A stretch of 60,109 nucleotides of DNA from Clostridium disporicum (lineage in GTDB: Bacteria; Bacillota; Clostridia; Clostridiales; Clostridiaceae), in the NCBI RefSeq assembly GCF_001405015.1, contig NZ_CYZX01000023.1, forward strand, positions 1 to 60,109, written 5' to 3'. Below, piece by piece: positions 1 through 8,220 of the stretch; the stretch's first letter is position 1, and the number at the start of each line of letters is the position of its first letter. A program made the position numbers and the translations under genes. A model generated the notes under the pieces. It did not search any database and was not told where the DNA came from. It was given only the letters and a program-made list of their open reading frames with translations.

Positions 1-37
1 CATTTTTTGTGAAGTTTTTCATATTATTACTATGCGC

Positions 38-70
38 AAAAAAGGAAGTTCAAATTCGAACTTCCTTTTC
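38..70 (-). terminator. Intrinsic terminator downstream of the first flavin reductase gene
   Basis: An 8-bp perfect stem (GGAAGTTC at 44-51 with GAACTTCC at 58-65, 6-base loop) is flanked by an A-run on the left and a T-run on the right. It can act on either strand. On the minus strand it follows the reductase gene by about 100 bp and is followed by six U. Confidence 0.8.
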
Positions 71-165
71 TTTATCGGCAAATATCAAATTTTTTTTGAT
101 ACAGCCCCATTTTTTATATTTTATAGTGTAATTAGGGGGTACACATATAAAAATTATTGTTTATT

Positions 166-2100
166 TTATTTTGAAATAGCATTTTGAGCAGCATTTTCAC
201 CAGCTAATCTTCCTGATGTATATGCAAATCCTAAAGTACCACCTTCAAACATTACATAATTATTACCATATAATCCACCTGCATCAGCCCCAGCAACCCA
301 AAGATTTTCTATTGGATTTCCTTCTTCATCTACAGCTTGGATATTTTCATTTATCTTAACTCCACCTAGGGTTCCTAAACATCTTAAATCAACTTTAACA
401 GCATAGAAAGTACCTTCTTCTAAAGAATACATATATTTAGACTCTTTATAGAATTGAGTGTCTTTACCGTTTTTGCACATTTCATTATAGTTATTAACTT
501 CCTCAACTAAATATGGAGCATTGATTAATTCAGCTAGTTTTTCAATAGAATCAGCTTGAAATGCTACACCACACTTTACTGCATCTTCAATTGTTGAACT
601 ATAATCATAAGGAGTTCTATTAGTTTCACACATAGCATCTAAATCTTTAACATGTCCAGCTTCTTGATATGTTAAACCTTGCCCATATAAATGTCCCCAT
701 CTGTCAGCAAATACTTCTGCAAGACCTTTTTCAGCTACTTCATTTATTATTGAATCATTTAGTATTATATACATGTCTCCATCTGGTTGATTATACATAT
801 ATGTTCCTAATGCAGCACTTTCATAAGCTTCTTCTTCATTACAGAATCTTTCCCCTCTATTATTTACGAATAAAAGAGGATTACGTACAAGTTCTGTCAA
901 TTTTGATGAGTTTTCCATTTGTTTTGCTTCTGGACCATATTTCATTCCAAACCATTGAGCAACTTCTATCCCCTCTTCAGCAGCACCAGCACTCCATGCC
1001 ATATTTAATCCATCACCAGTAGCAGTTCCAATAAGTCCTGTCCCAGCTTTTTCCCCAAATACCTCTGCCATCATTTCAGCATTTCCACCGAACCCACCTG
1101 TTGCTAATATTACTGATTTAGCATTTATTTTTAGTGTAGTTCCATCAGCTTTTTTAGCTATAACTCCAGCAACTTTATTATCTTTATCAAATATTAATTC
1201 TTCTCCTGGAGTTTCATATAAAACTTGTCCCCCATTATCTACAACTTTATCATGTAAAGTTTGTATAGCTACTGATCCACCATCTTGATAATAGTGAATA
1301 GTTGAAGGCATTCCTACGTGAGCATATTGGGCTCCCGCACCTGAATCCATAAGTAATAAGTTAACACCATTTTCCTCTAAGTAATTAACTGTTTTACCTG
1401 CTTCATCTATTATCTTAGTTATAAGTCTGCTATTAGCATAATAACTACTATCTTTTACATACTGTTCGTATAGCCATTCTTTATCTACTTCTTTACCAGC
1501 CTCTTTTTGTTGGTTACTATCTGCTGCAAATAATCCCCCAGCCATAGTCCCTGCTCCACTTACAGTACCAGCCTTCTCTAAAAGTATTACTGATGCTCCA
1601 TTATTAACTGCTGCTAAAGCTGCCAATGAACCTGAAGCTCCAGCCCCTACAACTACAACATCTGTTTCAATTTCTTCAACCTTATTTTCAGATTCTGATT
1701 CTGTTTTCGTTTTTAAAACATCAATATTTCCTCCTGCTTCAGTAGCACATTTTTCAACTGCTTCTAATAAAGCATTAGAAGAGTTTGTCGCTCCTGATAC
1801 AACATCGACAGCCAAAGTTTGTCCGTCAACTATTTGTGATATAACCTTATCCATAGCTATATCACCTAATCCTTCAGTTTCTTTACTTTCGATAACAGAA
1901 ATTCCTACTATGCTGCTTTCATTAAATTCAACCTCTACTGTTATGTCTCCATTATTTCCTGTAGCGATAGCAGTATATTTTCCTGATTTATATGTATTTG
2001 AACTACTATCTGTTCCACCACTATTTGTATTAGTATTACTACATCCAACCACACTTAGTCCCATGACTATAGATAACACTAAAGCTGCAATCTTTTTCAT
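166..2100 (-). CDS. Extracytoplasmic FMN-binding/FAD-dependent reductase lipoprotein (flavocytochrome c/urocanate reductase family)
   Basis: This is a 644-residue lipoprotein predicted to reduce an organic acceptor outside the membrane. The N-terminus is a lipoprotein signal with lipobox VVGC (Cys20). An FMN-binding domain follows (about 40-120) with the covalent-flavin motif SGAT (102-105; Thr105 is the expected attachment site for an ApbE-type flavin transferase). The FAD-binding fold of fumarate reductases starts at VVVVGAGASG (about 148-157) and continues to the end, with the usual C-terminal GRLAGENAA. By alignment from memory to soluble fumarate reductases, one catalytic Arg is kept (LVRNPLLFVNNRGERF), but the His before the T-x-G-G motif is Leu (CLGTLGG) and the second Arg (ANRLGG region) is missing, so fumarate is an unlikely substrate. 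It lies 90 bp downstream of a MerR-type regulator on the same strand, which probably controls it. The start has a good ribosome site (GGGGGAG). Confidence 0.85.
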   Translation of the reverse strand: MKKIAALVLSIVMGLSVVGCSNTNTNSGGTDSSSNTYKSGKYTAIATGNNGDITVEVEFNESSIVGISVIESKETEGLGDIAMDKVISQIVDGQTLAVDVVSGATNSSNALLEAVEKCATEAGGNIDVLKTKTESESENKVEEIETDVVVVGAGASGSLAALAAVNNGASVILLEKAGTVSGAGTMAGGLFAADSNQQKEAGKEVDKEWLYEQYVKDSSYYANSRLITKIIDEAGKTVNYLEENGVNLLLMDSGAGAQYAHVGMPSTIHYYQDGGSVAIQTLHDKVVDNGGQVLYETPGEELIFDKDNKVAGVIAKKADGTTLKINAKSVILATGGFGGNAEMMAEVFGEKAGTGLIGTATGDGLNMAWSAGAAEEGIEVAQWFGMKYGPEAKQMENSSKLTELVRNPLLFVNNRGERFCNEEEAYESAALGTYMYNQPDGDMYIILNDSIINEVAEKGLAEVFADRWGHLYGQGLTYQEAGHVKDLDAMCETNRTPYDYSSTIEDAVKCGVAFQADSIEKLAELINAPYLVEEVNNYNEMCKNGKDTQFYKESKYMYSLEEGTFYAVKVDLRCLGTLGGVKINENIQAVDEEGNPIENLWVAGADAGGLYGNNYVMFEGGTLGFAYTSGRLAGENAAQNAISK

Positions 2101-2189
2101 TTAAAATCTCCCCCATACTATAATTTTCTTTACAAGGAAATTTTAAACTAATGTGTTAGACACTAGTCAATAACTTTGTTAAATTTTAT

Positions 2190-3011
2190 TCATTGTATAG
2201 GTATCCAAAATATATAATGTACTTCTCTGCAATTTATCTTTTTATTAAAAGAATCTATTCCAGCCTCTAGAAACATATCTCCAACTACTTTTAATTTTTT
2301 TCTCTTAACCTCATTAATTACTTCCTCTAACGCTTCAATGCTAGATCCATTATAAGGTTTAGCTACAACATATCTATAGCATTTTTGAGGCTTAATATAC
2401 TCAACAGGATATGTACAGTTAATACCTATGTTATTAGCAGTATCTTCACCTATGACTAATCCCCATTGGTAATTTATTGATTTCTCATTAGTAAAATAAT
2501 CTTTAGGAACCTTTAAAGCCTTTGTAACAAAAGGAAAATATTCAATCCATTCCTTAATTCTTTCCTTAGTAATTTCATCTTGGTCAAATTCAGCATTTTC
2601 AGTTTGCTTCAAAAAATAGAACCCTGGTGAAATCACTATAGTTATTTTATCTTCGCATTTTTTAAAAAGCTCGCACTGTTCTTTTAATTCAATAATTCTC
2701 TTATTCATACTATTCAATTTTATTATCTCTTTCTCAATATCCTTAGCTTTATTATCTAATGTTGCTTGTATTTCTTCCAAAGAATATTCATTCATAATCT
2801 TAGCAGAATCCCTAATTGTGAATCCCATATTTCTAAATCTTTTACTAGCCAAAATACGCTCACCATGTTGAATTGTATAAAATCTATACTTACAATCCTG
2901 TTCCTTAATAGGATTAATTATTCCATACTTCTCATAATGTTTAACCAAATCTACAGTTACTCCCATTTCCTCAGAAAACTCTTTAATCTTATACCTTTTT
3001 CTTATTGTCAT
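2190..3011 (-). CDS. MerR-family regulator with C-terminal GyrI-like ligand-binding domain
   Basis: A 273-residue protein. Residues about 5-75 are a MerR winged helix (YKIKEFSEEMGVTVDLVKHYEKYGI). Residues about 80-115 form the dimerisation coiled coil. About 120-273 looks like a GyrI/BmrR-type effector-binding domain ending in IFWIPIQ. Such proteins sense small organic molecules and activate promoters with long spacers. The start is supported by AGGAGAT just upstream. It sits immediately upstream of the FMN/FAD reductase at 166-2100 on the same strand, so the likely role is induction of that enzyme by its substrate or a related compound; this is inferred from position only. The ligand is unknown. 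Confidence 0.8.
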   Translation of the reverse strand: MTIRKRYKIKEFSEEMGVTVDLVKHYEKYGIINPIKEQDCKYRFYTIQHGERILASKRFRNMGFTIRDSAKIMNEYSLEEIQATLDNKAKDIEKEIIKLNSMNKRIIELKEQCELFKKCEDKITIVISPGFYFLKQTENAEFDQDEITKERIKEWIEYFPFVTKALKVPKDYFTNEKSINYQWGLVIGEDTANNIGINCTYPVEYIKPQKCYRYVVAKPYNGSSIEALEEVINEVKRKKLKVVGDMFLEAGIDSFNKKINCREVHYIFWIPIQ

Positions 3012-3111
3012 ATTATCTCCTATTTTGCAAATACTCTCGTTTATAATATAACAATTATATTATATACTAACTAATTTTCAAATATTAATCTTTTATAATC
3101 AGTTAAAATAT

Positions 3112-3136
3112 AAGGAAGTGGATAAACCACTTCCCT
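3112..3136 (-). terminator. Intrinsic terminator of the MntP/radical-SAM operon
   Basis: An 8-bp perfect stem (GGAAGTGG 3114-3121, CCACTTCC 3127-3134, loop ATAAA) starts just after the stop codon of the radical-SAM gene and is followed on the minus strand by a U-rich stretch. Confidence 0.8.
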
Positions 3137-4543
3137 CTATTTCTTTACTAAATCATTTTCTTCTATTTCTTTTTCTTGTACTTTCATATTCTTATTTTTA
3201 TTTTCTACATTTTCCTTCCATAGTGGTTCTGCTCTCTTAGCCCAAGTTAATCCATAATTTATAGTTTTCTTACATAAATCATCCACATCTTCTGGGTCTA
3301 TAAATTCTGTTGATTTAGCTCCTGAATTTTTAACCATCTCTGCAATTTTAGGTGCATTATCTAATATAGGACAAGGTCTAAACTGATTATTATTAAATGG
3401 TTGATTTTTTTGATATTCTCTAAACAAAGGTTGTCCTAGAGCTTCAAGTAAAGACACTTCTTTTATATTAGCATTTGAATAATGACAGAATACACAAGGT
3501 TCTACATCTCCATTAGCATTAATATGGCAGTATCTTCTTCCCCCTGCAACACATCCACCAACATATTCTGCATCATACCAGAAATCCATATTAAATATAG
3601 GTTTTGTATTACGCCATGCTCTTATAGTTCTATACAGTTTTTCTCTTTGGTCTGGGGTTGCCATTAATGAAGTATCTGTCTTACATCCTATTGGCATAAA
3701 TGTAAAATACCAAGAGAAATAAGCACCCTTATCTATCATTAAATCTATAAATTCTTCTGACAATACGCTATCACAGTTTGCAGTTGTAAAACATGTTGAA
3801 AAACCAAAAGGTATTCTATTAGATTTCATTAAATCCATAGCTCTCATAATGTCTTTCCATGAACCTTCACCCCTTCTACCATCTGTGGCATCATCAAAGC
3901 CCTCAACACTTATTGTTGGTACTAAATTTCCAACTTCTATTAAATCTTCACAGAATTTTTGATCTATTAATGTACCATTTGTAAACAACATAAATACACA
4001 ATCATTATGTTTTTTTGCTAATTTTAATATATCGTTCTTTCTGACTAATGGTTCTCCACCAGTCATTATATAAAAATATATTCCTAACTCTTTACCGTCT
4101 GTAAATAGTTTATCTAATTCATCATAACTCAAATTTAATGATTTATTATAATCAGCGGCCCAACATCCTATACACTTCTTATTACAAGCTGTAGTAGGGT
4201 CTACTAATATTGTAAACGGAGTTTCATACCCATACTTTTCCTTACTTTGTGCAACTACTGACCATCCTTTAATTGATGCATTTAATAAAAAGTTTGTAAA
4301 TACAGTTTCAACTATATGAGAGTCTACATTATTAACTAAATTACACATAAGTCTTGTCCAATTGTTATCTGGGTCTTTTAAGTATTCATCTACCATATCA
4401 TATTGAGCTGTATATAAATTCTCAGTATCAAATTTCCTAAGCCATGATACAACCTTTGGTAAATTCTTTTCAGGGTCTTTTCTTAAATATCCTAGAACTT
4501 GCTTTATAGCTAATTGTTGAATTTTAAATTTTGGACTTATCAT
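3137..4543 (-). CDS. Radical SAM protein with C-terminal SPASM-like region, function unknown
   Basis: A 468-residue radical SAM enzyme. The [4Fe-4S] site is CNKKCIGC (Cys120, Cys124, Cys127), preceded by FTILVDPTTA and followed by GGEP (MTGGEPLVR), which binds SAM. The C-terminal half has further cysteines (GGCVAGGRRYCHINANGDVEPCVFCHYS, then RPCPIL) typical of a SPASM/twitch auxiliary cluster region. The first ~105 residues are a helical extension without a known motif. SPASM enzymes usually modify peptides or proteins, or act as maturases, but no precursor peptide is seen beside it, so no substrate can be named. The stop of the mntP-like gene's downstream partner is close: only 15 bp separate the two genes, which therefore form an operon with mntP first. 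RBS AGGAGAGGTG supports the start. Confidence 0.8.
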   Translation of the reverse strand: MISPKFKIQQLAIKQVLGYLRKDPEKNLPKVVSWLRKFDTENLYTAQYDMVDEYLKDPDNNWTRLMCNLVNNVDSHIVETVFTNFLLNASIKGWSVVAQSKEKYGYETPFTILVDPTTACNKKCIGCWAADYNKSLNLSYDELDKLFTDGKELGIYFYIMTGGEPLVRKNDILKLAKKHNDCVFMLFTNGTLIDQKFCEDLIEVGNLVPTISVEGFDDATDGRRGEGSWKDIMRAMDLMKSNRIPFGFSTCFTTANCDSVLSEEFIDLMIDKGAYFSWYFTFMPIGCKTDTSLMATPDQREKLYRTIRAWRNTKPIFNMDFWYDAEYVGGCVAGGRRYCHINANGDVEPCVFCHYSNANIKEVSLLEALGQPLFREYQKNQPFNNNQFRPCPILDNAPKIAEMVKNSGAKSTEFIDPEDVDDLCKKTINYGLTWAKRAEPLWKENVENKNKNMKVQEKEIEENDLVKK

Positions 4544-4558
4544 AAATACACCTCTCCT

Positions 4559-5140
4559 TTAAATGATTTGAAAATAATTTAAAATAACTTTTATACCAAT
4601 ACTTAATAAAATAATACCACCACAAATATCAATTTGTTTCTTATATTTATTACCGACGCAGTATCCTACCCACAATCCGTAAGCAACCAACAGCGTAGTT
4701 ATTATAAATTGAATAATTATAGTCCTTATAAATCTAGTTTGCAATAATCCTAATCCAATTCCTAAAATAAGTGCATCTAAACTTGTTGCTAATGCTAAAG
4801 TTACACTACCTTTATACCCAAAAAACTCTTCCCTTCGTTCATCTATATTAGTATTTACGAATGCATTTTTAAAAGACTTAAAAGCTAAGAAAAATAAAAT
4901 TATTGCTGAAAACCACTGATTCATCGATATTATTTTTTGATTTTCTATATTTAACATCGGGAATATAGCAATAAGCATTCCTATAATTAGCATTAAAGTT
5001 TGAATTCCTCCAAATATAATCCCCACTATAGCTGCATTTGATTTTTTCAAATTTCCTTGATTTGACCCCCTACATACAGCTACTGTGAATGAATCAAGTG
5101 CTAATCCAATAGCTACTATAATCACCTCAAATAAGCTCAT
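4559..5140 (-). CDS. mntP: MntP-type (DUF204) manganese efflux pump
   Basis: A 193-residue membrane protein with six predicted transmembrane helices in two repeats. The repeated signature is visible twice: LALDSFTVAVCRG (Asp16) and LATSLDALILGIG (Asp122). These match the essential acidic residues of the MntP family, which exports Mn2+. Length is normal for the family. The related sporulation protein YtaF is the main alternative, but the length and motif spacing fit MntP. I looked for a yybP-ykoY manganese riboswitch in the 180 bp upstream and did not see one. It is the first gene of a two-gene operon with the radical-SAM protein. Confidence 0.8.
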   Translation of the reverse strand: MSLFEVIIVAIGLALDSFTVAVCRGSNQGNLKKSNAAIVGIIFGGIQTLMLIIGMLIAIFPMLNIENQKIISMNQWFSAIILFFLAFKSFKNAFVNTNIDERREEFFGYKGSVTLALATSLDALILGIGLGLLQTRFIRTIIIQFIITTLLVAYGLWVGYCVGNKYKKQIDICGGIILLSIGIKVILNYFQII

Positions 5141-5322
5141 TTTATCTAATTCCCTCCCTTCACTTTCATTATAGATATCAAATTTAGCTTTTTACACATA
5201 TGATATTTTTTAAATGTATATTAAAACAAACGAAAAGACGACTTTGTAGCCGTACATATACAAATATATAAAATTGTAGTCATAGTCTATACTTTTGAAA
5301 TCTTTGAATATATTAATTTTAA

Positions 5323-5910
5323 TTACCCTTCTCCATTCATACAGTTAATCCTCTCATGTATAATGTCATCTAATGAATTAGTAACTAATATCTCATATTG
5401 CTTAGTTAAAGTCTTTGCTGATACCTTTAGTCCATCTTCTATCCATCTTTTTATAATAAACGTTAACCCTCTTGAGTAATATTCTGCTATATCATCTAGA
5501 GAAAACTGTTCTTCATAACCATTTTTGCTATTACCATATTGATTAAATAACTCTTTGAATATTTTATTTAAATTGCCGCTTATAATTTCCTCAAAAGAAT
5601 TTTGTCCTGTTACTTTTATTGCTTTAAGATAAAATTCTTTGTTATTTTCAATTCTAGAAAACATATAGTGAATAGCTTCATAAGGCATCTTATTATTTAT
5701 AAGCATTTCACTGCCTTTAAATATATCCTCATAGCATATTTGCTCCAAAACCTCATATTTGTCAGCAAAATGATTGTAGAATGTTGGCCTAATAAAACCA
5801 GCCTCATCAGTAATCATCTTAATAGTTATTTTATCAAAATCATAATTTAATATTAAGTTTTTAAAACTCTCTAATAATGCTTCATGAACATCTTCCTTTT
5901 TATTATTCAT
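5323..5910 (-). CDS. TetR/AcrR-family transcriptional regulator
   Basis: A 195-residue TetR-type repressor. Residues about 7-55 are the DNA-binding helix-turn-helix (FDKITIKMITDEAGFIRPTFYNHFADKYEVLEQI); the rest is an all-helical ligand and dimerisation domain like the DhaS/TetR_C_8 type. It lies between the mntP operon and the tandem flavin reductases, all on the minus strand. A perfect 10-bp inverted repeat about 105-128 bp upstream (6016-6038) could be its operator. Start is supported by GAAGGTG. The regulated genes are not known. Confidence 0.8.
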   Translation of the reverse strand: MNNKKEDVHEALLESFKNLILNYDFDKITIKMITDEAGFIRPTFYNHFADKYEVLEQICYEDIFKGSEMLINNKMPYEAIHYMFSRIENNKEFYLKAIKVTGQNSFEEIISGNLNKIFKELFNQYGNSKNGYEEQFSLDDIAEYYSRGLTFIIKRWIEDGLKVSAKTLTKQYEILVTNSLDDIIHERINCMNGEG

Positions 5911-6015
5911 ATGTCACCTTCACCTATATAAAATCTAATTTTATCTTTACTTGAAGTTAAATTATTAAATATTCTTTTCATAGATTTAATTATATTTTGT
6001 AATTAATAATTAAAT

Positions 6016-6038
6016 CACCTCCATTTATAATGGAGGTG
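6016..6038. repeat. Perfect 10-bp inverted repeat upstream of the TetR gene (candidate operator or second terminator)
   Basis: CACCTCCATT (6016-6025) and AATGGAGGTG (6029-6038) are separated by TAT. There is no strong T-run next to it on either strand, and a separate clear terminator for the upstream reductase gene lies at 6150-6177. This makes an operator for the neighbouring TetR protein at least as likely as a terminator. Confidence 0.55.
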
Positions 6039-6149
6039 ACTATTTCTTATTAATAAAATATTATTAAATTCAAGTGAATTTTATACTTAAAACACTGTAA
6101 ATTAACTATTAACTTATATTAAATTTATTTTATAGCAAAAAATATAAAT

Positions 6150-6177
6150 AGAGTGTTGAAATTACTTTCAACACTCT
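6150..6177 (-). terminator. Intrinsic terminator of the second flavin reductase gene
   Basis: An 11-bp perfect stem (GAGTGTTGAAA 6151-6161 with TTTCAACACTC 6166-6176, loop TTAC) lies about 30 bp after the reductase stop and is followed on the minus strand by UAUUUAUAUUUUUU. Confidence 0.85.
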
Positions 6178-6207
6178 TAAATTAAAGTTTAAACTCTATT
6201 TATATAA

Positions 6208-7878
6208 TTATTTTAAGATATATTTAGCAGCTTCTTCACCAGATATTCTTCCGAATACTACAGCAGCACAGTAAGCAGCACTTGAGTTAGCAACTTCACC
6301 AGCAGCATATAAACCTTCAATAACTTCATCATTGTTGTTTAATACTTCTGCCTTTTCGTTAGCAGCAACTCCACCTTTAGTCATGTGAACACCAGCTTCG
6401 AACTTAACACCATAGTATGGTCCTTTGTCTATCTTATCAGATAAAGCTTTTTCTCTGAATGGATCAGCTATTTCACCATCAACAGCTTTGTTAGCAGTTT
6501 CAACAGTCTTAACTAAGTTTTCAGCATTGATTCCTAATTTTTCAGCTAATTCTTCTAAAGTATCAGCTTGTACATGGTATCCTAAAGCATTGTGCTTTTG
6601 TAATCTGTATGAATTTTCATATAAATCTTGATCGTAGATGTAGAATGCTCCACCTTCTTGATCTAATACAGCGTTACCTAGAGTTAATCCACCCTTAGTT
6701 TCATCTATGAATCTTTCACCGTTCTTGTTAACATATATAGTAGATCCGCCACCAGTTAAGTCTCTTCTACCACTTATGATGTTAGGGAATATTCTTATGT
6801 TGTCCATTTTTTCTAACTTAATATCATTTTCTATGAATACTGGAATGAAATCACCAGTAGTACCCATTTGGTTAGAAGTTTCTAATCTTTCTGTTCCTGG
6901 AGCGTATTCAGCTAATAATTCTTTATTGTTAGAGAATCCACCTGTTGCCATTATTACAGCATCAGCTTTTATGTCATAGTATCCTTCTTTACATTCAACC
7001 TTAACACCAGTAGCTTTTCCGTCTTCTATTATTAAATCAAGACCCTTAGTACCTGTTCTAACATCTATTCCTAATTCATTAACCTTTTCTTCCATCTTAG
7101 CTTGGATGTGTTCCCCAGCATAAGCATCAGCTTCAGCCATGTGGCTTCTTCCTGAATAGTTGTAGTTTAAGTTAATTCCCATTTCTTTTAACCATGGTTC
7201 AAGTTCATAAGAACCTTGTGCTTGAGCCATTAATCTTTCATCTGTATCCCAAGCTCCACCATCTTTTAAATCAGCTACTAAAGCTTCTGGAGTATCTTCT
7301 ATACCGTTAGCTTTTTGAGCTTCTGTGTTTATTAAGTCATAGAAGTTCATATCGAACTTACCGTTACCACTTAATATATCTAATTTTTCTATAACTATTA
7401 CATCTTCAACACCATTTTGTTTAGCTTCTATAGCAGCAGATAAACCAGCAGGTCCTCCCCCTACAACAACTAATTGTGTCTTAACTTCTTCTAAATCTTT
7501 CTTTTCAACTTCTGGACCTTGAGTATCGAATGATATTTTATATTCTCCCATTCCAGCTTCTTTCATAGCTTCAGCTACTGCAGCTTTAACACCAAATGAT
7601 GTGAATGTTGCACCTGATACGCTATCTACTACTGGGCTTTGAGCTTCGATTATTCTTTCTGTTAATATTGGTAAAGCTCTGTCGTATACAACTGAAGTCT
7701 CGTGGTTAGATACAACATTAATTCCTGTTATCTTTCCATCTTCAGTAGATAATTCAACTTTGATTTCTCCACCATATCCATGTCCAGCTCCTTGAGTTGT
7801 CTTAGCTCCTCCATTAGTTGTTGAGCAACCAGCTAATAATAAAGAAGCCATTGTTACTAAGCAAATAATTTTTTTCAT
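6208..7878 (-). CDS. FMN-binding/FAD-dependent reductase lipoprotein, paralog A of a tandem pair
   Basis: A 556-residue lipoprotein: signal with lipobox LAGC (Cys18), FMN-binding domain with SGATFTS (88-94, Thr91 expected flavin site), then the FAD domain starting VVVGGGPAG (about 137-145). It keeps the active-site His of the fumarate reductase family (GVHMTKGG, His498) but lacks the two substrate Arg positions: the GARG/EAVRG region reads DLTGGGST and the ANRLGG segment is absent (GEVANSSAAYCAAVVFGRISG). It should therefore reduce something other than a C4 dicarboxylate. It has its own promoter and terminator. Paralog B lies directly upstream. Electron donors are likely membrane quinol or NADH-linked flavin carriers elsewhere in the genome; none is encoded here. 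Confidence 0.85.
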   Translation of the reverse strand: MKKIICLVTMASLLLAGCSTTNGGAKTTQGAGHGYGGEIKVELSTEDGKITGINVVSNHETSVVYDRALPILTERIIEAQSPVVDSVSGATFTSFGVKAAVAEAMKEAGMGEYKISFDTQGPEVEKKDLEEVKTQLVVVGGGPAGLSAAIEAKQNGVEDVIVIEKLDILSGNGKFDMNFYDLINTEAQKANGIEDTPEALVADLKDGGAWDTDERLMAQAQGSYELEPWLKEMGINLNYNYSGRSHMAEADAYAGEHIQAKMEEKVNELGIDVRTGTKGLDLIIEDGKATGVKVECKEGYYDIKADAVIMATGGFSNNKELLAEYAPGTERLETSNQMGTTGDFIPVFIENDIKLEKMDNIRIFPNIISGRRDLTGGGSTIYVNKNGERFIDETKGGLTLGNAVLDQEGGAFYIYDQDLYENSYRLQKHNALGYHVQADTLEELAEKLGINAENLVKTVETANKAVDGEIADPFREKALSDKIDKGPYYGVKFEAGVHMTKGGVAANEKAEVLNNNDEVIEGLYAAGEVANSSAAYCAAVVFGRISGEEAAKYILK

Positions 7879-7947
7879 AGTTCCCCCTAAAAAATCACTT
7901 TTTCTCTTATTAAGTTATTATTTTATCAATATAACCTTGCATGAATT

Positions 7948-7975
7948 ATTTTAACATAATTTATAATAAAGTCAA
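7948..7975 (-). promoter_or_regulatory. SigA-type promoter of reductase paralog A
   Basis: On the minus strand TTGACT (7970-7975) and TAAAAT (7948-7953) are separated by 16 bp, about 70 bp upstream of the start codon. Paralog B has the same -35 hexamer and the same 16-bp spacing. Confidence 0.6.
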
Positions 7976-8180
7976 TAAAATTTCATTTAGAGTTAAAAAA
8001 TACTGTGTAAAACGTTATTATTTACATTTTATTACTTTATTGTATTTTTATTTAAATAATTTTTAGATATTTTACATTTCTATAAATTTAATCTGAATTC
8101 AGCATACTATTAAATTTTTTTAATTATATTACCCTTTTGTTAATTTATTAATAAATATAACAATTAATTTATATATAAAA
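7976..8180. other. AT-rich intergenic stretch between the two reductase paralogs
   Basis: The interval between the two reductase genes is 342 bp. Apart from the promoter of paralog A and the terminator of paralog B, this part is plain AT-rich sequence with no reading frame, clear repeat or RNA-like structure that I can support. Confidence 0.6.
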
Positions 8181-8211
8181 GAGGAGCATCCTTTTTTAAG
8201 GGCAGCTCCTC
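8181..8211 (-). terminator. Intrinsic terminator of reductase paralog B
   Basis: Stem GAGGAGC (8181-8187) with GCTCCTC (8205-8211), extended inside by CCTT/AAGG around a T-loop; followed on the minus strand by UUUUAUAUAU. It lies 9 bp after the stop codon. Confidence 0.8.
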
Positions 8212-8220
8212 GATAATTAC

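Noticed and set aside
669..1022. Plus-strand frame of 117 codons inside the first reductase gene
   Set aside because: It lies fully antisense to a well-supported gene, has no ribosome site and encodes a low-complexity Leu/His-rich product.
5141..5322. Possible yybP-ykoY manganese riboswitch upstream of mntP
   Set aside because: I looked for the conserved loops of that riboswitch on the minus strand and did not find them.
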